Below are positions 28,010-37,794 of a DNA stretch of 64,000 bases, piece after piece. The stretch's first letter is position 1; each line of letters starts with the position of its first letter. Origin of the DNA: Fischerella muscicola PCC 7414 (GTDB lineage: Bacteria > Cyanobacteriota > Cyanobacteriia > Cyanobacteriales > Nostocaceae); assembly GCF_000317205.1 (NCBI RefSeq), contig NZ_AJLK01000150.1, forward strand, positions 1 through 64,000, read 5' to 3'. Below the pieces are notes generated by a model. It saw only the letters and a list, made by a program, of their open reading frames with translations. It had not been told where the DNA came from and did no database searches. A program made the position numbers and the translations under genes.

Positions 28010-28786
28010 ATGCCGACTGCTTTAATTACAGGAGCCTCCGCTGGTATTGGCAGAGCCTTTGCTGAGGAGTTAGCTGCACAAAATTATAATCTTGTTCTTG
28101 TCGCTCGTTCAGAAGAGAAATTAAACGAATTAGCAAACCAATTAAAGCAAAAACATGAAATTCAAGTTGATGTAATAGCTAAAGATTTGACAGAGTTAAG
28201 TGCTACTAATGCTGTCTTTGAGTTTACCAAAGAAAAAGAATTGACAATTGATTTATTAATTAATAATGCTGCTTTTGGAGACTACGGAGACTTTGCCGAA
28301 ACAGATGAAGAGCGGCAAATTAAAATGATACAATTAAATATCTTGGCATTAGTAGATTTAACCCATAAATTTTTACCACTGATGCGACAGCGCCGTTCTG
28401 GTAGCATCATTAATGTTTCTTCTTTAGCTGCATTTCAACCGATACCATATCTTTCTGTTTATTCTGCTAGCAAAGCTTTTGTACGTCATTTTAGTGAAGC
28501 ATTGTGGGCAGAAAATCGTCAATATGGCATTCGCATCTTAGTTTCTTGTCCAGGGCCAACAGAAACAAACTTTTTTACAGAAGCAAAGTTCCCATTAACT
28601 CTTGCAAGCAAAAATACTCAAATTTCAACTTCAGAACAAGTCGTGAAAGAAACCCTCAAAGCATTAGCAAGGGGAGATTCTACTGTTGTAATTGGCGGAT
28701 TTTCTACTCACTTCATTACCAAAGTAGCTGGTGTAGTCCCACGTGAGACTTTGTTAAATCTTTTGGAAAAGCAGTTTAAAGCGTGA
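28010..28786 (+). CDS. SDR family oxidoreductase (DltE-like)
   Basis: A 258-residue short-chain dehydrogenase. TALITGASAGIGRAFAEELA (residues 3-22) binds NAD(P), LLINNAAFGDYG is the NNAG-type motif, SIINVSSLAAF supplies the catalytic serine, and YLSVYSASKAFVRHFSEAL the Tyr-x-x-x-Lys pair. All catalytic residues are present, unlike the SDR at 9976. Substrate unknown. Start ATG 28010 gives the canonical N-terminus. Confidence 0.88.
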   Translation: MPTALITGASAGIGRAFAEELAAQNYNLVLVARSEEKLNELANQLKQKHEIQVDVIAKDLTELSATNAVFEFTKEKELTIDLLINNAAFGDYGDFAETDEERQIKMIQLNILALVDLTHKFLPLMRQRRSGSIINVSSLAAFQPIPYLSVYSASKAFVRHFSEALWAENRQYGIRILVSCPGPTETNFFTEAKFPLTLASKNTQISTSEQVVKETLKALARGDSTVVIGGFSTHFITKVAGVVPRETLLNLLEKQFKA

Positions 28787-28864
28787 AGGTGTTGGTAGTT
28801 GATTGTTGGTAGTTGGTAGTTGATTGTTGATTCTTCCAAACAACAACTAACAACCAACCAACAA

Positions 28865-29644
28865 CTACATATAACGAGTCAATTGCACACGATATCTGTC
28901 TTTTTTGGTAACAGCAATATCTCCAACTTCTAAACGTCCTTTACCACGAATGGCAATTAAATCGCCTGTTTTGACTTGAGAACTAGCTTGAGTGATTTCT
29001 TTCCAATTGACGCGTACATCACCACCATCAATTAACTCCACCATTTTACTGCGGGACATGCCAAATCCGGCTGAGGCGATCGCATCCAATCTTAAGGAAG
29101 CTTCAACAGTAGTTAATTCTTTTTTCTTCGGTTCTCGTACTTTTAACTCGCTTAAATCAATGCGTTGAGTTTTGACAGGAACTGAACGTACCTGCTTGAG
29201 GTTCATTTCTAAAAATTCTACCAATTCCGGTACAACAATCGCCTGCGCTCCTCGTTCACCCAGAACAATAATATCCCCCGTCTTTTCGCGGTTAATACCA
29301 GTTCCCAACATTGCGCCTAAAAAGTCGCGGTGATTGGCAGTATCAAACAGAAAATTTCCAGCAATATCTAGTGCTGCGATCGCAACTTGAGATAAATCTA
29401 AAGAAAGTTCCGAGCGTGCGATCGCCATTCTTTGACGTTCAGCTTGCGGGTATCCTCCCCACGCTAATAACTGCACCTCAGTTAACCGACTAAATACCCG
29501 TTGAATTTCTGCTAACTCTGGGGGAGAAAGAAAATGAGTCAAAACTACTTCCCAAGTTTTAATCGCTTGCTCAGCTTGATCAATGACACGAGCAACCGTA
29601 TCTCTATTTTCAATACCTTTTAAAAGTTCTTCCCTTGGTAGCAT
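28865..29644 (-). CDS. Photosystem II S4 domain protein
   Basis: A 259-residue protein with an N-terminal helical domain and a C-terminal S4 RNA-binding domain (LDAIASAGFGMSRSKMVELI then DGGDVRVNWKEITQASSQVK, about 187-226). This architecture is the family annotated as photosystem II S4 domain protein (YlmH-like), conserved in cyanobacteria and plastids and proposed to bind RNA. GTGINREKTGDIIVLGERGA is also characteristic. Its precise role is unclear. Confidence 0.87.
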   Translation of the reverse strand: MLPREELLKGIENRDTVARVIDQAEQAIKTWEVVLTHFLSPPELAEIQRVFSRLTEVQLLAWGGYPQAERQRMAIARSELSLDLSQVAIAALDIAGNFLFDTANHRDFLGAMLGTGINREKTGDIIVLGERGAQAIVVPELVEFLEMNLKQVRSVPVKTQRIDLSELKVREPKKKELTTVEASLRLDAIASAGFGMSRSKMVELIDGGDVRVNWKEITQASSQVKTGDLIAIRGKGRLEVGDIAVTKKDRYRVQLTRYM

Positions 29645-29738
29645 TATTTCATTCTTTTGGTGGTTGGTGGTTGGTAGTTGATAGTTGGTAGTTGATAGTT
29701 GGTTATTTTTCTAAACAACAAACAACAAACAACTAAAA

Positions 29739-30233
29739 CTACTCTTTATAACCTTGAATATTTTCAGGCTCAAACTGACGTAAAATCCGAGTTGCTTGAC
29801 GGTGAACACTATCTGAACCTTGCACCACTATTAAGTATTTACCTTCATTCAAGCGATTGCGGTAAGGTAAAGCGTCGCCGCTACCAGCAATTAGACCTAT
29901 TCCTCCACCAACAAATACACTACCCAAAGCCCCACTTCCAGCGCCCAGCAACCCTGCAACAACATGATTGCCGATTTCACCCGCCCAGGCAAAGGTATCT
30001 AACCCTGTAATGATGTTAAAAGTAGCTCCTGCAAAAAATCCAAAAGGTATCAGCCAGAAAGCCATCAGTCTTGCTTGCTTTTGAGCAACTTCTTTGGGGT
30101 CAATTAAGCCAAATTCATCAGCACTTTTATAACCCTTACCGAGAATTGTACCTTTTATGCCTTCTTTTTCTAAGGCTAAGTAAGCTGATTCGGCTTGAAT
30201 ACGGTCTGCTAATACGGCAATAAGGTAATTCAT
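29739..30233 (-). CDS. Conserved hypothetical glycine-rich membrane protein
   Basis: A 164-residue protein. The N-terminal and C-terminal parts look like the two halves of a small alpha/beta domain (NYLIAVLADRIQAESAYLAL and LIVVQGSDSVHRQATRILRQ). They flank two glycine-rich hydrophobic segments (FWLIPFGFFAGATFNIITGL, then VVAGLLGAGSGALGSVFVGG) resembling glycine-zipper membrane helices. The arrangement looks like general stress-type proteins of cyanobacteria; function unknown. Confidence 0.6.
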   Translation of the reverse strand: MNYLIAVLADRIQAESAYLALEKEGIKGTILGKGYKSADEFGLIDPKEVAQKQARLMAFWLIPFGFFAGATFNIITGLDTFAWAGEIGNHVVAGLLGAGSGALGSVFVGGGIGLIAGSGDALPYRNRLNEGKYLIVVQGSDSVHRQATRILRQFEPENIQGYKE

Positions 30234-30358
30234 TGATATAACAATAGTCGTCTCAAGTAAAATTTGCCCTATTTAACAGGGTATCAGTGGTGATTAGTTA
30301 GTGGTTAGTAGTTGGTGGTTGATTGGAACAAACAAAAAACAACAACCAACAATGACCC

Positions 30359-30739
30359 TTACTCTAACACTTCATCTAGTGGTTCACAAAAAGTATTAAC
30401 GCCTTGTTTAAGGACATACATCAAAACTGGTGTTCCTAAAATTTGCGGAAATGTGGATATTGTTTTTAACTGTGCCATCATCCCTTGGACTGAACCTTGA
30501 AGCAAATCTTCGCGAAATCCTTGCTCACAGATCACAGCACGCCACTTTTTCGCCAAAGCATCCAACCACTCTGAGTTACCTGTTTCTGGTTGTTGTCCGG
30601 CTCGAATGGCTAATGTCATTGTTGCATCTTCCAAATCACCTTCACAATCCTCAATGACATCCAGTGCTTCCATCACCGTAGGGTTTTCTGCTAGCTGAGA
30701 GCGAAACTGTGCTATTTCTTGCGCTGTGACTTTTGTCAT
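30359..30739 (-). CDS. Conserved hypothetical protein
   Basis: A 126-residue soluble protein, mostly helical (MTKVTAQEIAQFRSQLAENP, then TVMEALDVIEDCEGDLEDAT). I do not recognise a named domain. It is monocistronic or loosely grouped with the neighbouring minus-strand genes. Confidence 0.6.
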   Translation of the reverse strand: MTKVTAQEIAQFRSQLAENPTVMEALDVIEDCEGDLEDATMTLAIRAGQQPETGNSEWLDALAKKWRAVICEQGFREDLLQGSVQGMMAQLKTISTFPQILGTPVLMYVLKQGVNTFCEPLDEVLE

Positions 30740-30865
30740 AGTTATACTTTTTCCTAGCCGAGGGACTGACCACTCAGTGTATGTTATTCCAAATTTGACT
30801 GCATAATTAATCGCAAGTAATTTATAATCAATAATTTTTAATTAATTAGGTAGTTGCTCATCAAT

Positions 30866-31831
30866 TCATCTATTTTCCCTTTCCCCCGCCAAACTCTTCA
30901 ACGCTAACAAGCCAGCACCGTAAGCAGGTTCATATCTTGGCAAAATAACTTTGGCCGAAGAAAATTTATTGCTCATAGATGCTGAAAATCTTTCATACAT
31001 ATTGCATCTACCTTGCCATATACTTCCGGTTGTGACGATTTCAAAAACTTCGCCGGGACTAAAAATAGCGTTAACTATTGTAGAAGTTGCTTTGACTAAC
31101 TCTTGAACAGCACCGTCAATAATTTGATTTGCAACTTCATCTGCTACAGCTGCGGCATGATCCACAATTGGTGCTAAAGCTGCTATTTCTTTAACACCCC
31201 AACCACGTCGGTATACTACTTCAATTAAATCTTCAATACTTGCTAAACAAAGATGCTGCTTTAAATCTGCCAAAATTCTAGTTTTGATCTCACGTCCGTC
31301 ATAATATTTTAACGCTGCTTGCATACCAGCAATAGCAATTTTATAAGCACTTCCTTCATCGCCTAAAAGATAACCCCAACCCCCGACTCTTTTAGTAACT
31401 CCTTGCTGATTTCGTCCCAAAACTATTGAACCAGTTCCAGCTGCAACGACAATTCCTACATCATTACCAATTCCCCCAACTAAGGCGATCAAAGCATCAT
31501 TGGTGATGATGATATTAGATGATTTTAATGACCAAATAACAGGAATATAGCCGCTATTTTGCAAATATTCTAATATACCTTTAATAATTTCGATATCAGC
31601 GGCACGACCTACACCTGCTAGTCCTAGACAAATAGCTTCGACCGTAATTGGATCAGTTAAATTTAAGGCGGCGATCATTGCAGTTTGAATTGATGTGATA
31701 GCTGCTTCAACCCCAATAATCTGATAATTCGATGCACCAGCTTCTCCACGACCTACTACTTCTCCTTGATGATTCATTAAGACACAAATCGTCTTACTGC
31801 CACCACCATCTATTCCTAAAACATAGCTCAT
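30866..31831 (-). CDS. BadF/BadG/BcrA/BcrD ATPase family, N-acetylglucosamine kinase-like
   Basis: A 321-residue ASKHA-fold kinase. Residues 4-13 GIDGGGSKTI form the phosphate-1 loop, VAAGTGSIVLGRNQQG the phosphate-2 loop, and GGWGYLLGDEGSAYKIAIAG is the hallmark of GlcNAc/glucosamine kinases. It probably phosphorylates an amino sugar from cell-wall recycling. That fits the AmpG muropeptide permease remnant immediately upstream (31906-32232). Because the permease is truncated, its substrate supply in this strain may be internal or through another transporter. Confidence 0.82.
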   Translation of the reverse strand: MSYVLGIDGGGSKTICVLMNHQGEVVGRGEAGASNYQIIGVEAAITSIQTAMIAALNLTDPITVEAICLGLAGVGRAADIEIIKGILEYLQNSGYIPVIWSLKSSNIIITNDALIALVGGIGNDVGIVVAAGTGSIVLGRNQQGVTKRVGGWGYLLGDEGSAYKIAIAGMQAALKYYDGREIKTRILADLKQHLCLASIEDLIEVVYRRGWGVKEIAALAPIVDHAAAVADEVANQIIDGAVQELVKATSTIVNAIFSPGEVFEIVTTGSIWQGRCNMYERFSASMSNKFSSAKVILPRYEPAYGAGLLALKSLAGERENR

Positions 31832-31905
31832 ATTATTTTAGATTAGGATTGTAAAAATAATATGGAATGAAGAATGCGATCGCCTCTCCCACCTAAAATA
31901 CTATA

Positions 31906-32232
31906 CTATTTTTCTTCATTTAAAGGAATAAATAGCATAGAAATCATACCAGGAATAGTTAATATACAAACCAAGATAAAAAATAATGGATACCCAAAAA
32001 ACTGTTGAAGATAACCACTAATAATTCCTGGTAACATCATACCCAAAGCCATGATGCCAGTTGAAATAGCAAAATGAGAAGTCTTATATTCACCTTGAGA
32101 AATATACATTAAATAAACGCTAAAAGCCGTAAATCCAAAACCATAACCAAATTGCTCCAAAGAAACTAAAGGATATACTAAACTGAGTGAAGGTTGATGA
32201 TAAGCCATATAAGGGAGATACAAATTGATGTT
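31906..32232 (-). pseudogene. C-terminal remnant of an AmpG-like MFS permease
   Basis: A frame of about 108 residues with three hydrophobic segments (SLEQFGYGFGFTAFSVYLMY, ISTGIMALGMMLPGIISGYL, FFILVCILTIPGMISMLFIP). These match the last membrane helices of PAT/AmpG muropeptide permeases, including the LEQFGYGFGFTA motif. A stop codon at 32233-32235 precedes it in frame, the only early start is TTG, and the expected 300 N-terminal residues are absent from the repeat-filled upstream spacer. The gene is truncated and probably dead. Confidence 0.75.
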
Positions 32233-32235
32233 TCA

Positions 32236-32618
32236 TAAATCGAACCGTAGAGGTACAGAGAACTCAGAGAGAAGTTAAGAAGAGAGGATAATAGACCTCT
32301 TGCAAAAGTCTATTTTCAAAAAACGAACACCGATGAACACCGATAAACACCGATAAAATCTATATCCATCTGTGTCCATCTGCGAAAAGTTTGTAGACGC
32401 TTTGCGGCTTCGCGTCTACGCGTCTACAAAGCAGCGTCCCGGAGGGAACCTCAAAGCTTTTCAAGAAAGTGTTCGTAATTAATAATTCTCCTGATTTTTG
32501 CAAGATATCTAATCTATTTGACACTGTTTTGGAGAAAATTTATATAGAAATTCATAACACCAACGAATATACTTTCTCCATTCTCCTTCCTCTGCGTCCT
32601 CTGTGTCTCTGTGGTTTA
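32236..32618. repeat. Repeat spacer between AmpG remnant and ATP-grasp gene
   Basis: The spacer contains a CAGAGAACTCAGAGA segment, tandem GAACACCGATAAACACCGAT 12-mers (about 32322-32356) followed by their relatives on the other strand (CATCTGTGTCCATCTG), and a GACGCTTTGCGGCTTCGCGTC palindrome-like stretch (about 32395-32430). No gene is seen. This replaces the missing 5' part of the AmpG gene. Confidence 0.65.
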
Positions 32619-33899
32619 TTAACACCCAACTGGACACCAATAGGCAATATTATCTGTAATTTCTCCCTCAGAAACACGCATTCCTAAACCACCAGCAACA
32701 AACTTGTCATAGCCATTGTTATATAACCAAGCACCCCAAACCGTAGTCATAGGTTCGCCAACAATTTCTACCTTGGGAAACTCTAATAACTCTTGGTAAA
32801 CATAAGTTTGTTCCGTGTACCACAGATTATTACTGCTACTTTTTGCAACTATTTTTCCAGAATTAACAGCAAATCCACCTTCACCTTCCCTACCTAAAAT
32901 AGGTTTAGCAAAATAGGAATCTCCTATATCATTTGCATTCAATGAAGTCTTGGGAAAATATTCAAAAATTGTCTCTGCATCTTTACCACAAAAAAAATTC
33001 AAGCCCAAATCAGAAATTAAAGCAAATACACTCTTTGGTTGCAATGCAAACGCAGAACCAAAATTTACAATCACAACCTTTATCTGCAAAATCAACTTTT
33101 CCAAAGCCGGCCATAATATTTCGCCATTTTCATCAGTATCATGGATTGCCCATTCTACCGGATACCACATGAATAATATATCTACAGGCTTGCCAGTTCT
33201 CTGGTCAAATAAACATTTGCCATCTTGAATTCGCAAATATTCCAGCGGCATAATAGTACTTCGATGCACATAACCACTCAACCATTGCATCGTTCCTAAA
33301 TCTTCAGCATTATTTAAAGTAGTAAAAACAACTTCACATTCCTCAAGCGGTTTATCTAAAAATACTGCTGCCCTTTTTATATGCTGATTGAGTGTAAATT
33401 GTAGCGTATCGTGAGCATTTACATCAGGCGATCGCAAGCCAAAATGTTCCGCAACCCTATGATTCCCCACCGTACATTCAAACCAAAAACTCGGCGTTTG
33501 GGGATTAGTTTCCACAACCTTCTTCACCCCAGTTTGTTCATTCCAGCACCAATCAAGCCGCATACAAAAAGGTGCAAGCGCATCATACTTCACCAACCTG
33601 ATACTTTCTTGGGGAAAGCCATAATAAAGTAACGCTTCCTCATCAAGATTGCGAATCACCGACCAAGCTTGCATCAGTACACTACCAACCGCTTCCGAAG
33701 CTTGTTTAATTTCCCTGATAGTTTGCGGCGAAACTTGCTGACAATGATAAAGAGCATAAGGACTTGCTTGCTCAGTCAACAGCATACCTGTTGTTTCATC
33801 AATTGGGCAAACATTATACCAACCCATTTTCATCGAACGAAACAAGCGATCGCGTTGGGGACAATCAAAAATATTCATCACACTACTCACTTTATCCAC
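32619..33899 (-). CDS. Glutathionylspermidine synthase family ATP-grasp protein (YgiC-like)
   Basis: A 426-residue protein of the GSP_synth family (carbon-nitrogen ligase half only, no amidase). Recognisable parts are YYGFPQESIRLVKYDALAPF, MRLDWCWNEQTGVKKVVETN and the ATP-grasp region DSYFAKPILGREGEGGFAVN. The C-terminus has TTVWGAWLYNNGYDKFVAGG. E. coli YgiC/YjfC are homologues with unproven substrates. The start is GTG 33899 (overlapping the upstream lipoprotein gene by 8 bases) or ATG 33878. Tight coupling with a Ser/Gly-rich lipoprotein mirrors the ygiB-ygiC pair. Confidence 0.83.
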   Translation of the reverse strand: MDKVSSVMNIFDCPQRDRLFRSMKMGWYNVCPIDETTGMLLTEQASPYALYHCQQVSPQTIREIKQASEAVGSVLMQAWSVIRNLDEEALLYYGFPQESIRLVKYDALAPFCMRLDWCWNEQTGVKKVVETNPQTPSFWFECTVGNHRVAEHFGLRSPDVNAHDTLQFTLNQHIKRAAVFLDKPLEECEVVFTTLNNAEDLGTMQWLSGYVHRSTIMPLEYLRIQDGKCLFDQRTGKPVDILFMWYPVEWAIHDTDENGEILWPALEKLILQIKVVIVNFGSAFALQPKSVFALISDLGLNFFCGKDAETIFEYFPKTSLNANDIGDSYFAKPILGREGEGGFAVNSGKIVAKSSSNNLWYTEQTYVYQELLEFPKVEIVGEPMTTVWGAWLYNNGYDKFVAGGLGMRVSEGEITDNIAYWCPVGC

Positions 33900-34179
33900 T
33901 CACCCGACTACCACTACCGAAACTACCAAAACCACCACGCCCTACTTTAGAGTTGCTCTTTGTCGTGGAAGTACCAGACTTGCTTCTGTAAGTGCTAGAA
34001 CGATGGCGACTGCTGCTATGACTACCAGAGTCATCATCACAGTCATCAGCTTGCTGTGTAGATTGTTGCGGATTATTGCAGTATGACTGATTTGTATTTG
34101 AGCTTGTGGTACAGGAAGCCAGTAGTGATACTGTCATTAAGACAACGATGAGTTGGAATAAGCTAGGTTTCAGTTTCAT
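33892..34179 (-). CDS. Small Ser/Gly-rich lipoprotein (YgiB-like tail)
   Basis: A 95-residue protein. The signal peptide KLKPSLFQLIVVLMTVSLLA ends in the lipobox LLASC, predicting lipid attachment at Cys22. The mature part is low-complexity: a CDDDSGSHSSSRHRSS stretch and a terminal GRGGFGSFGSGSR. This end resembles the Ser/Gly-rich C-terminus of YgiB (DUF1190). ATG 34179 is chosen because the signal peptide begins there; an upstream start at 34221 would add 14 polar residues. It overlaps the ATP-grasp gene by 8 bases. Confidence 0.72.
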   Translation of the reverse strand: MKLKPSLFQLIVVLMTVSLLASCTTSSNTNQSYCNNPQQSTQQADDCDDDSGSHSSSRHRSSTYRSKSGTSTTKSNSKVGRGGFGSFGSGSRVSG

Positions 34180-34299
34180 GCTCTGGGTATAAGGTAGAAA
34201 TTGATCAATAAATAAATACAAGGGTTGGGGGTAGATTTCGCTTTATAGTGTTATTTTTTAATGAACCGCAGAAACGCAGAGAACACAGAGAAAAGAGAT

Positions 34300-34722
34300 T
34301 TAGGAGAGGATGATGCGTTTTATACCTTCTTTGAGGAGGGGAACGTTAAAGTTGATGAGTAGACCGAGTGAGTTTTTGGTCATTTTTAAGTAAGACATGA
34401 CTTGTGCTTCGTGAATTGGCGCTAACCTTTCTACAGCTTTCAGTTCAACGATTAGGACATCACCAACGAGAAAATCTAATTCGCCCTCGCCAACTTGATG
34501 ATTTTTATATTTAACTGCTACAGGGTGCTTAAACTTGTGAGGTATCCCCCGCATCTCAAACTCAAACCTTAAAGCTTGGTGATACACCGACTCCAAAAAC
34601 CCCGGTCCCAATAACCGATGCACCTCAATCGCTGCACCAATTACCATTCCCGTCAGCCGACTCATCTCCTCTCCTAACTCTCTTTTCTCTGCGCCCTCTG
34701 CGCCTCTGCGGTTCATTTCCAT
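34300..34722 (-). CDS. GxxExxY family protein
   Basis: A 140-residue member of the GxxExxY family (PD-(D/E)XK-like fold), named for GPGFLESVY in the N-terminal half. The candidate catalytic part is GEGELDFLVGDVLIVELKAV (D-x(n)-E-x-K), followed by QVMSYLKMTKNSLGLLINFN. Function is unknown. ATG 34722 is chosen because GGAGGG lies 7 bases upstream; a longer frame from 34770 has no such site. The first codons (NRRGAEGAEKRE) are translated from the AACCGCAGAGGCGCAGAGG repeat that also lies beyond its stop at 34264-34290. Confidence 0.8.
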   Translation of the reverse strand: MEMNRRGAEGAEKRELGEEMSRLTGMVIGAAIEVHRLLGPGFLESVYHQALRFEFEMRGIPHKFKHPVAVKYKNHQVGEGELDFLVGDVLIVELKAVERLAPIHEAQVMSYLKMTKNSLGLLINFNVPLLKEGIKRIILS

Positions 34723-34784
34723 AAAACACCCTCCAACCCTGTGGCAAAATTTATTAAAGTCCTTCCGCACTTAGTTTTCCCAGC

Positions 34785-37700
34785 ATGACCGCAACAATTA
34801 CTAATCTCCCTGATCGATACGATCCCTTTACCACCGAAGCCAAATGGCAAAAATTTTGGGAAGAAAATCAAACCTACAAAGCCGACCCCCACGCAGGCGG
34901 TGAACCCTACTGCATCGTCATCCCACCGCCCAACGTCACCGGTAGCCTGCACATGGGTCACGCTTTTGACAATAGTTTGATTGATACCCTCGTGCGCTAT
35001 CACCGCATGAAAGGAGATAATGCTCTCTATCTCCCCGGAACTGACCACGCCAGTATCGCCGTCCAGACAATGCTGGAAAAGCAACTCAAGGCAGAGGGCA
35101 AAACTCGCTATGAATTGGGACGCGAGAAGTTTCTAGAACGAGCTTGGCAGTGGAAGGCAGAATCTGGGGGGACTATTGTCAATCAACTGCGACGCTTGGG
35201 TGTGTCGGTAGATTGGTCGCGGGAACGCTTTACCCTGGATGCAGGTTTAACCAAAGCTGTTTTGGAAGCTTTTAACCGTCTCTACGAAGAAGGGCTTATT
35301 TATCGTGGCAAGTTTTTAGTCAACTGGTGTCCAGAGTCACAATCAGCTGTTTCTGATTTGGAAGTGGATGCCAAAGAAGTTGATGGTCATCTTTGGCACT
35401 TCCGCTATCCGTTGACTGATGGTTCTGGTTATGTGGAGGTGGCGACGACTCGACCAGAAACTATGCTGGGTGATACGGCGGTGGCGGTGAATCCCAATGA
35501 TGAACGCTATCAGCATTTGATTGGCAAGACTCTCACGTTGCCTATTATGAATCGGGAAATTCCGATTATTGGCGATGAGTTGGTTGACCCGACTTTTGGG
35601 ACTGGTTGTGTGAAGGTGACTCCTGCCCATGATCCGAATGATTTTGAAATGGGCAAACGTCACAGTCTGCCGTTTATCAATATTATGAATAAGGACGGCT
35701 CTCTCAATGAGAATGCCGGCGAGTTTCAAGGGCAAGACCGCTTTGTTGCGAGAAAGAATGTGGTTGCTCGTTTAGAAGCAGACGGTTTTCTGGTGAAGGT
35801 GGAAGATTATAAGCATTCGGTTCCTTATAGTGAGCGTGGTAAAGTGCCTGTGGAACCGTTGCTTTCAACCCAGTGGTTTGTCAAAATTCGCCCGCTAGCA
35901 GACCGGGCGCTGGATTTCCTCGACCAGAAAAATTCGCCCCGGTTTGTGCCTCAACGCTGGACTAAGGTTTACCGTGATTGGTTGGTGAAACTGAAAGATT
36001 GGTGTATTTCCCGGCAATTGTGGTGGGGACACCAAATTCCGGCTTGGTACGCTGTGAGTGAAACGGGTGGCGAAATTACCGATAACACGCCGTTTGTGGT
36101 GGCGCGGAGTGAGGCAGAAGCACGAGAAAAGTTGATAGCACAATTTGGCGAAAATGTCAAGATAGAACAAGATCCAGATGTACTGGATACTTGGTTTTCT
36201 GCTGGACTTTGGCCGTTTTCCACTTTGGGATGGCCGGAACAAACCCCGGATTTAGCGACTTATTACCCTACTAGTACTTTGGTTACTGGTTTTGACATTA
36301 TCTTTTTCTGGGTTGCCAGAATGACGATGATGGCAGGACATTTTACTGGGCAAATGCCGTTTAAGGATGTTTACATCCACGGGTTGGTATTGGATGAAAA
36401 TGGTCAAAAGCAGTCTAAGAGTAAGGGTAATGGTATTGACCCGTTGATTTTGATTGAGAAGTACGGTACGGATGCCCTACGCTACACGATGATTAAGGAA
36501 GTAGCTGGTGCGGGTCAAGATATCCGCATGGACTACAACCGTAAGACGGATGAGTCGCCGTCGGTGGAAGCGTCCCGCAACTTTGCCAATAAGCTGTGGA
36601 ATGCGGCGCGGTTTGTGATGATGAATTTGGATGGACAGACGCCGCAGCAGTTGGGTGAACCAAATCCTACAGAGTTAAGCGATCGCTGGATTCTTTCGCG
36701 TTACCATCGTGTTGTTCAGCAAACCCGGAATTATCTGGATAATTACGGTCTGGGTGAAGCTGCTAAGGGTCTGTATGAGTTCATCTGGGGTGATTTTTGC
36801 GACTGGTATATTGAACTCGTCAAATCTCGCCTGCAAAAGAATGCTGATCCGGCATCGCGGCGGGTAGCACAACAAACTCTGGCATACGTGCTGGAAGGGA
36901 TTTTGAAACTGCTTAGTCCTTTTATGCCTCACATTACGGAAGAAATTTGGCACACTCTCACTCAACAAGGGGCAGAGACTAAGCAAAGTTTATCTCTGCA
37001 ATTGTATCCAGAGGCACAGACAAATTTTATAGACTCTGGTTTAGAAGAACAGTTTGAACTGTTAATTAGTACAATCCGCAGCATTCGCAACTTGCGCGCC
37101 GAAGCCGATGTGAAACCAGGGGCAAGAGTAAATCTCAACTTGCAAACCGACAGCGACAAGGAAAGGCAAATTCTCACTGCCGGACAATCTTACATTCAAG
37201 ATTTGGCGAAGGTAGAGAATTTAACAATTACTGCTGGTGAGAGTAAGCAACAAGCAGAAAAACCCCGGATTGGTTGGAAGAATATCGCCTTAATTATTGC
37301 AGTAATCTACTTTTTCCGACTTGGTTTAGCGATCGCTGATGCGGTTGATGATATTCCCTTGCTGGGAAGTTTCTTTGAAGTTGTAGGTTTTGGTTATGCA
37401 ACGTGGTTTGTTAGCCAAAATTTACTGTCTGCTGAGGCTAGACAAAAATTCTGGCAACAATTGTTCAAACCAAGTGCTGAGCAAATGGCATCATTGGAAG
37501 TATCACCACAACCACACGCACCAGAAAAAGCGATCGCAGGTGTGGTTGGTACAGTACAGGTTCTACTTCCCCTGGCTGGCGTGGTAGATATAGATGCTTA
37601 TGTAGCCAAACTGCAAAAGCGCCTGACAAAGCTGGAAGGAGAGATTAAATCCCTAACTGGTAGGTTAAGTAATCCTAAGTTTGTCGAACAAGCCCCGCCC

Positions 37701-37787
37701 AATGTGGTACAGGAAACACGAGACGCTTTAGCAGAAGCTCAAAAACAAGCTGAAATTTTGCGCGATCGCTTGCGTCAGCTAGCATAA
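34785..37787 (+). CDS. valS: Valine--tRNA ligase with CAAD membrane domain
   Basis: A 1000-residue class I synthetase. The catalytic domain has [15 protein letters not shown] (HIGH motif) and [12 protein letters not shown] (KMSKS motif), with the editing domain between ([19 protein letters not shown]). An anticodon-binding region follows. At about 820-920 an insertion carries two hydrophobic segments ([20 protein letters not shown] and [20 protein letters not shown]). This is the cyanobacterial CAAD domain, which anchors some synthetases to thylakoid membranes. The C-terminal coiled coil ([20 protein letters not shown]) resumes after it. Confidence 0.95.
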   Translation: MTATITNLPDRYDPFTTEAKWQKFWEENQTYKADPHAGGEPYCIVIPPPNVTGSLHMGHAFDNSLIDTLVRYHRMKGDNALYLPGTDHASIAVQTMLEKQLKAEGKTRYELGREKFLERAWQWKAESGGTIVNQLRRLGVSVDWSRERFTLDAGLTKAVLEAFNRLYEEGLIYRGKFLVNWCPESQSAVSDLEVDAKEVDGHLWHFRYPLTDGSGYVEVATTRPETMLGDTAVAVNPNDERYQHLIGKTLTLPIMNREIPIIGDELVDPTFGTGCVKVTPAHDPNDFEMGKRHSLPFINIMNKDGSLNENAGEFQGQDRFVARKNVVARLEADGFLVKVEDYKHSVPYSERGKVPVEPLLSTQWFVKIRPLADRALDFLDQKNSPRFVPQRWTKVYRDWLVKLKDWCISRQLWWGHQIPAWYAVSETGGEITDNTPFVVARSEAEAREKLIAQFGENVKIEQDPDVLDTWFSAGLWPFSTLGWPEQTPDLATYYPTSTLVTGFDIIFFWVARMTMMAGHFTGQMPFKDVYIHGLVLDENGQKQSKSKGNGIDPLILIEKYGTDALRYTMIKEVAGAGQDIRMDYNRKTDESPSVEASRNFANKLWNAARFVMMNLDGQTPQQLGEPNPTELSDRWILSRYHRVVQQTRNYLDNYGLGEAAKGLYEFIWGDFCDWYIELVKSRLQKNADPASRRVAQQTLAYVLEGILKLLSPFMPHITEEIWHTLTQQGAETKQSLSLQLYPEAQTNFIDSGLEEQFELLISTIRSIRNLRAEADVKPGARVNLNLQTDSDKERQILTAGQSYIQDLAKVENLTITAGESKQQAEKPRIGWKNIALIIAVIYFFRLGLAIADAVDDIPLLGSFFEVVGFGYATWFVSQNLLSAEARQKFWQQLFKPSAEQMASLEVSPQPHAPEKAIAGVVGTVQVLLPLAGVVDIDAYVAKLQKRLTKLEGEIKSLTGRLSNPKFVEQAPPNVVQETRDALAEAQKQAEILRDRLRQLA

Positions 37788-37794
37788 CAATAAA

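Noticed and set aside
34713-35084. 123-residue minus-strand ORF over the start of valS
   Set aside because: It is antisense to the conserved HIGH-motif region of valS, whose codon conservation explains the open frame.
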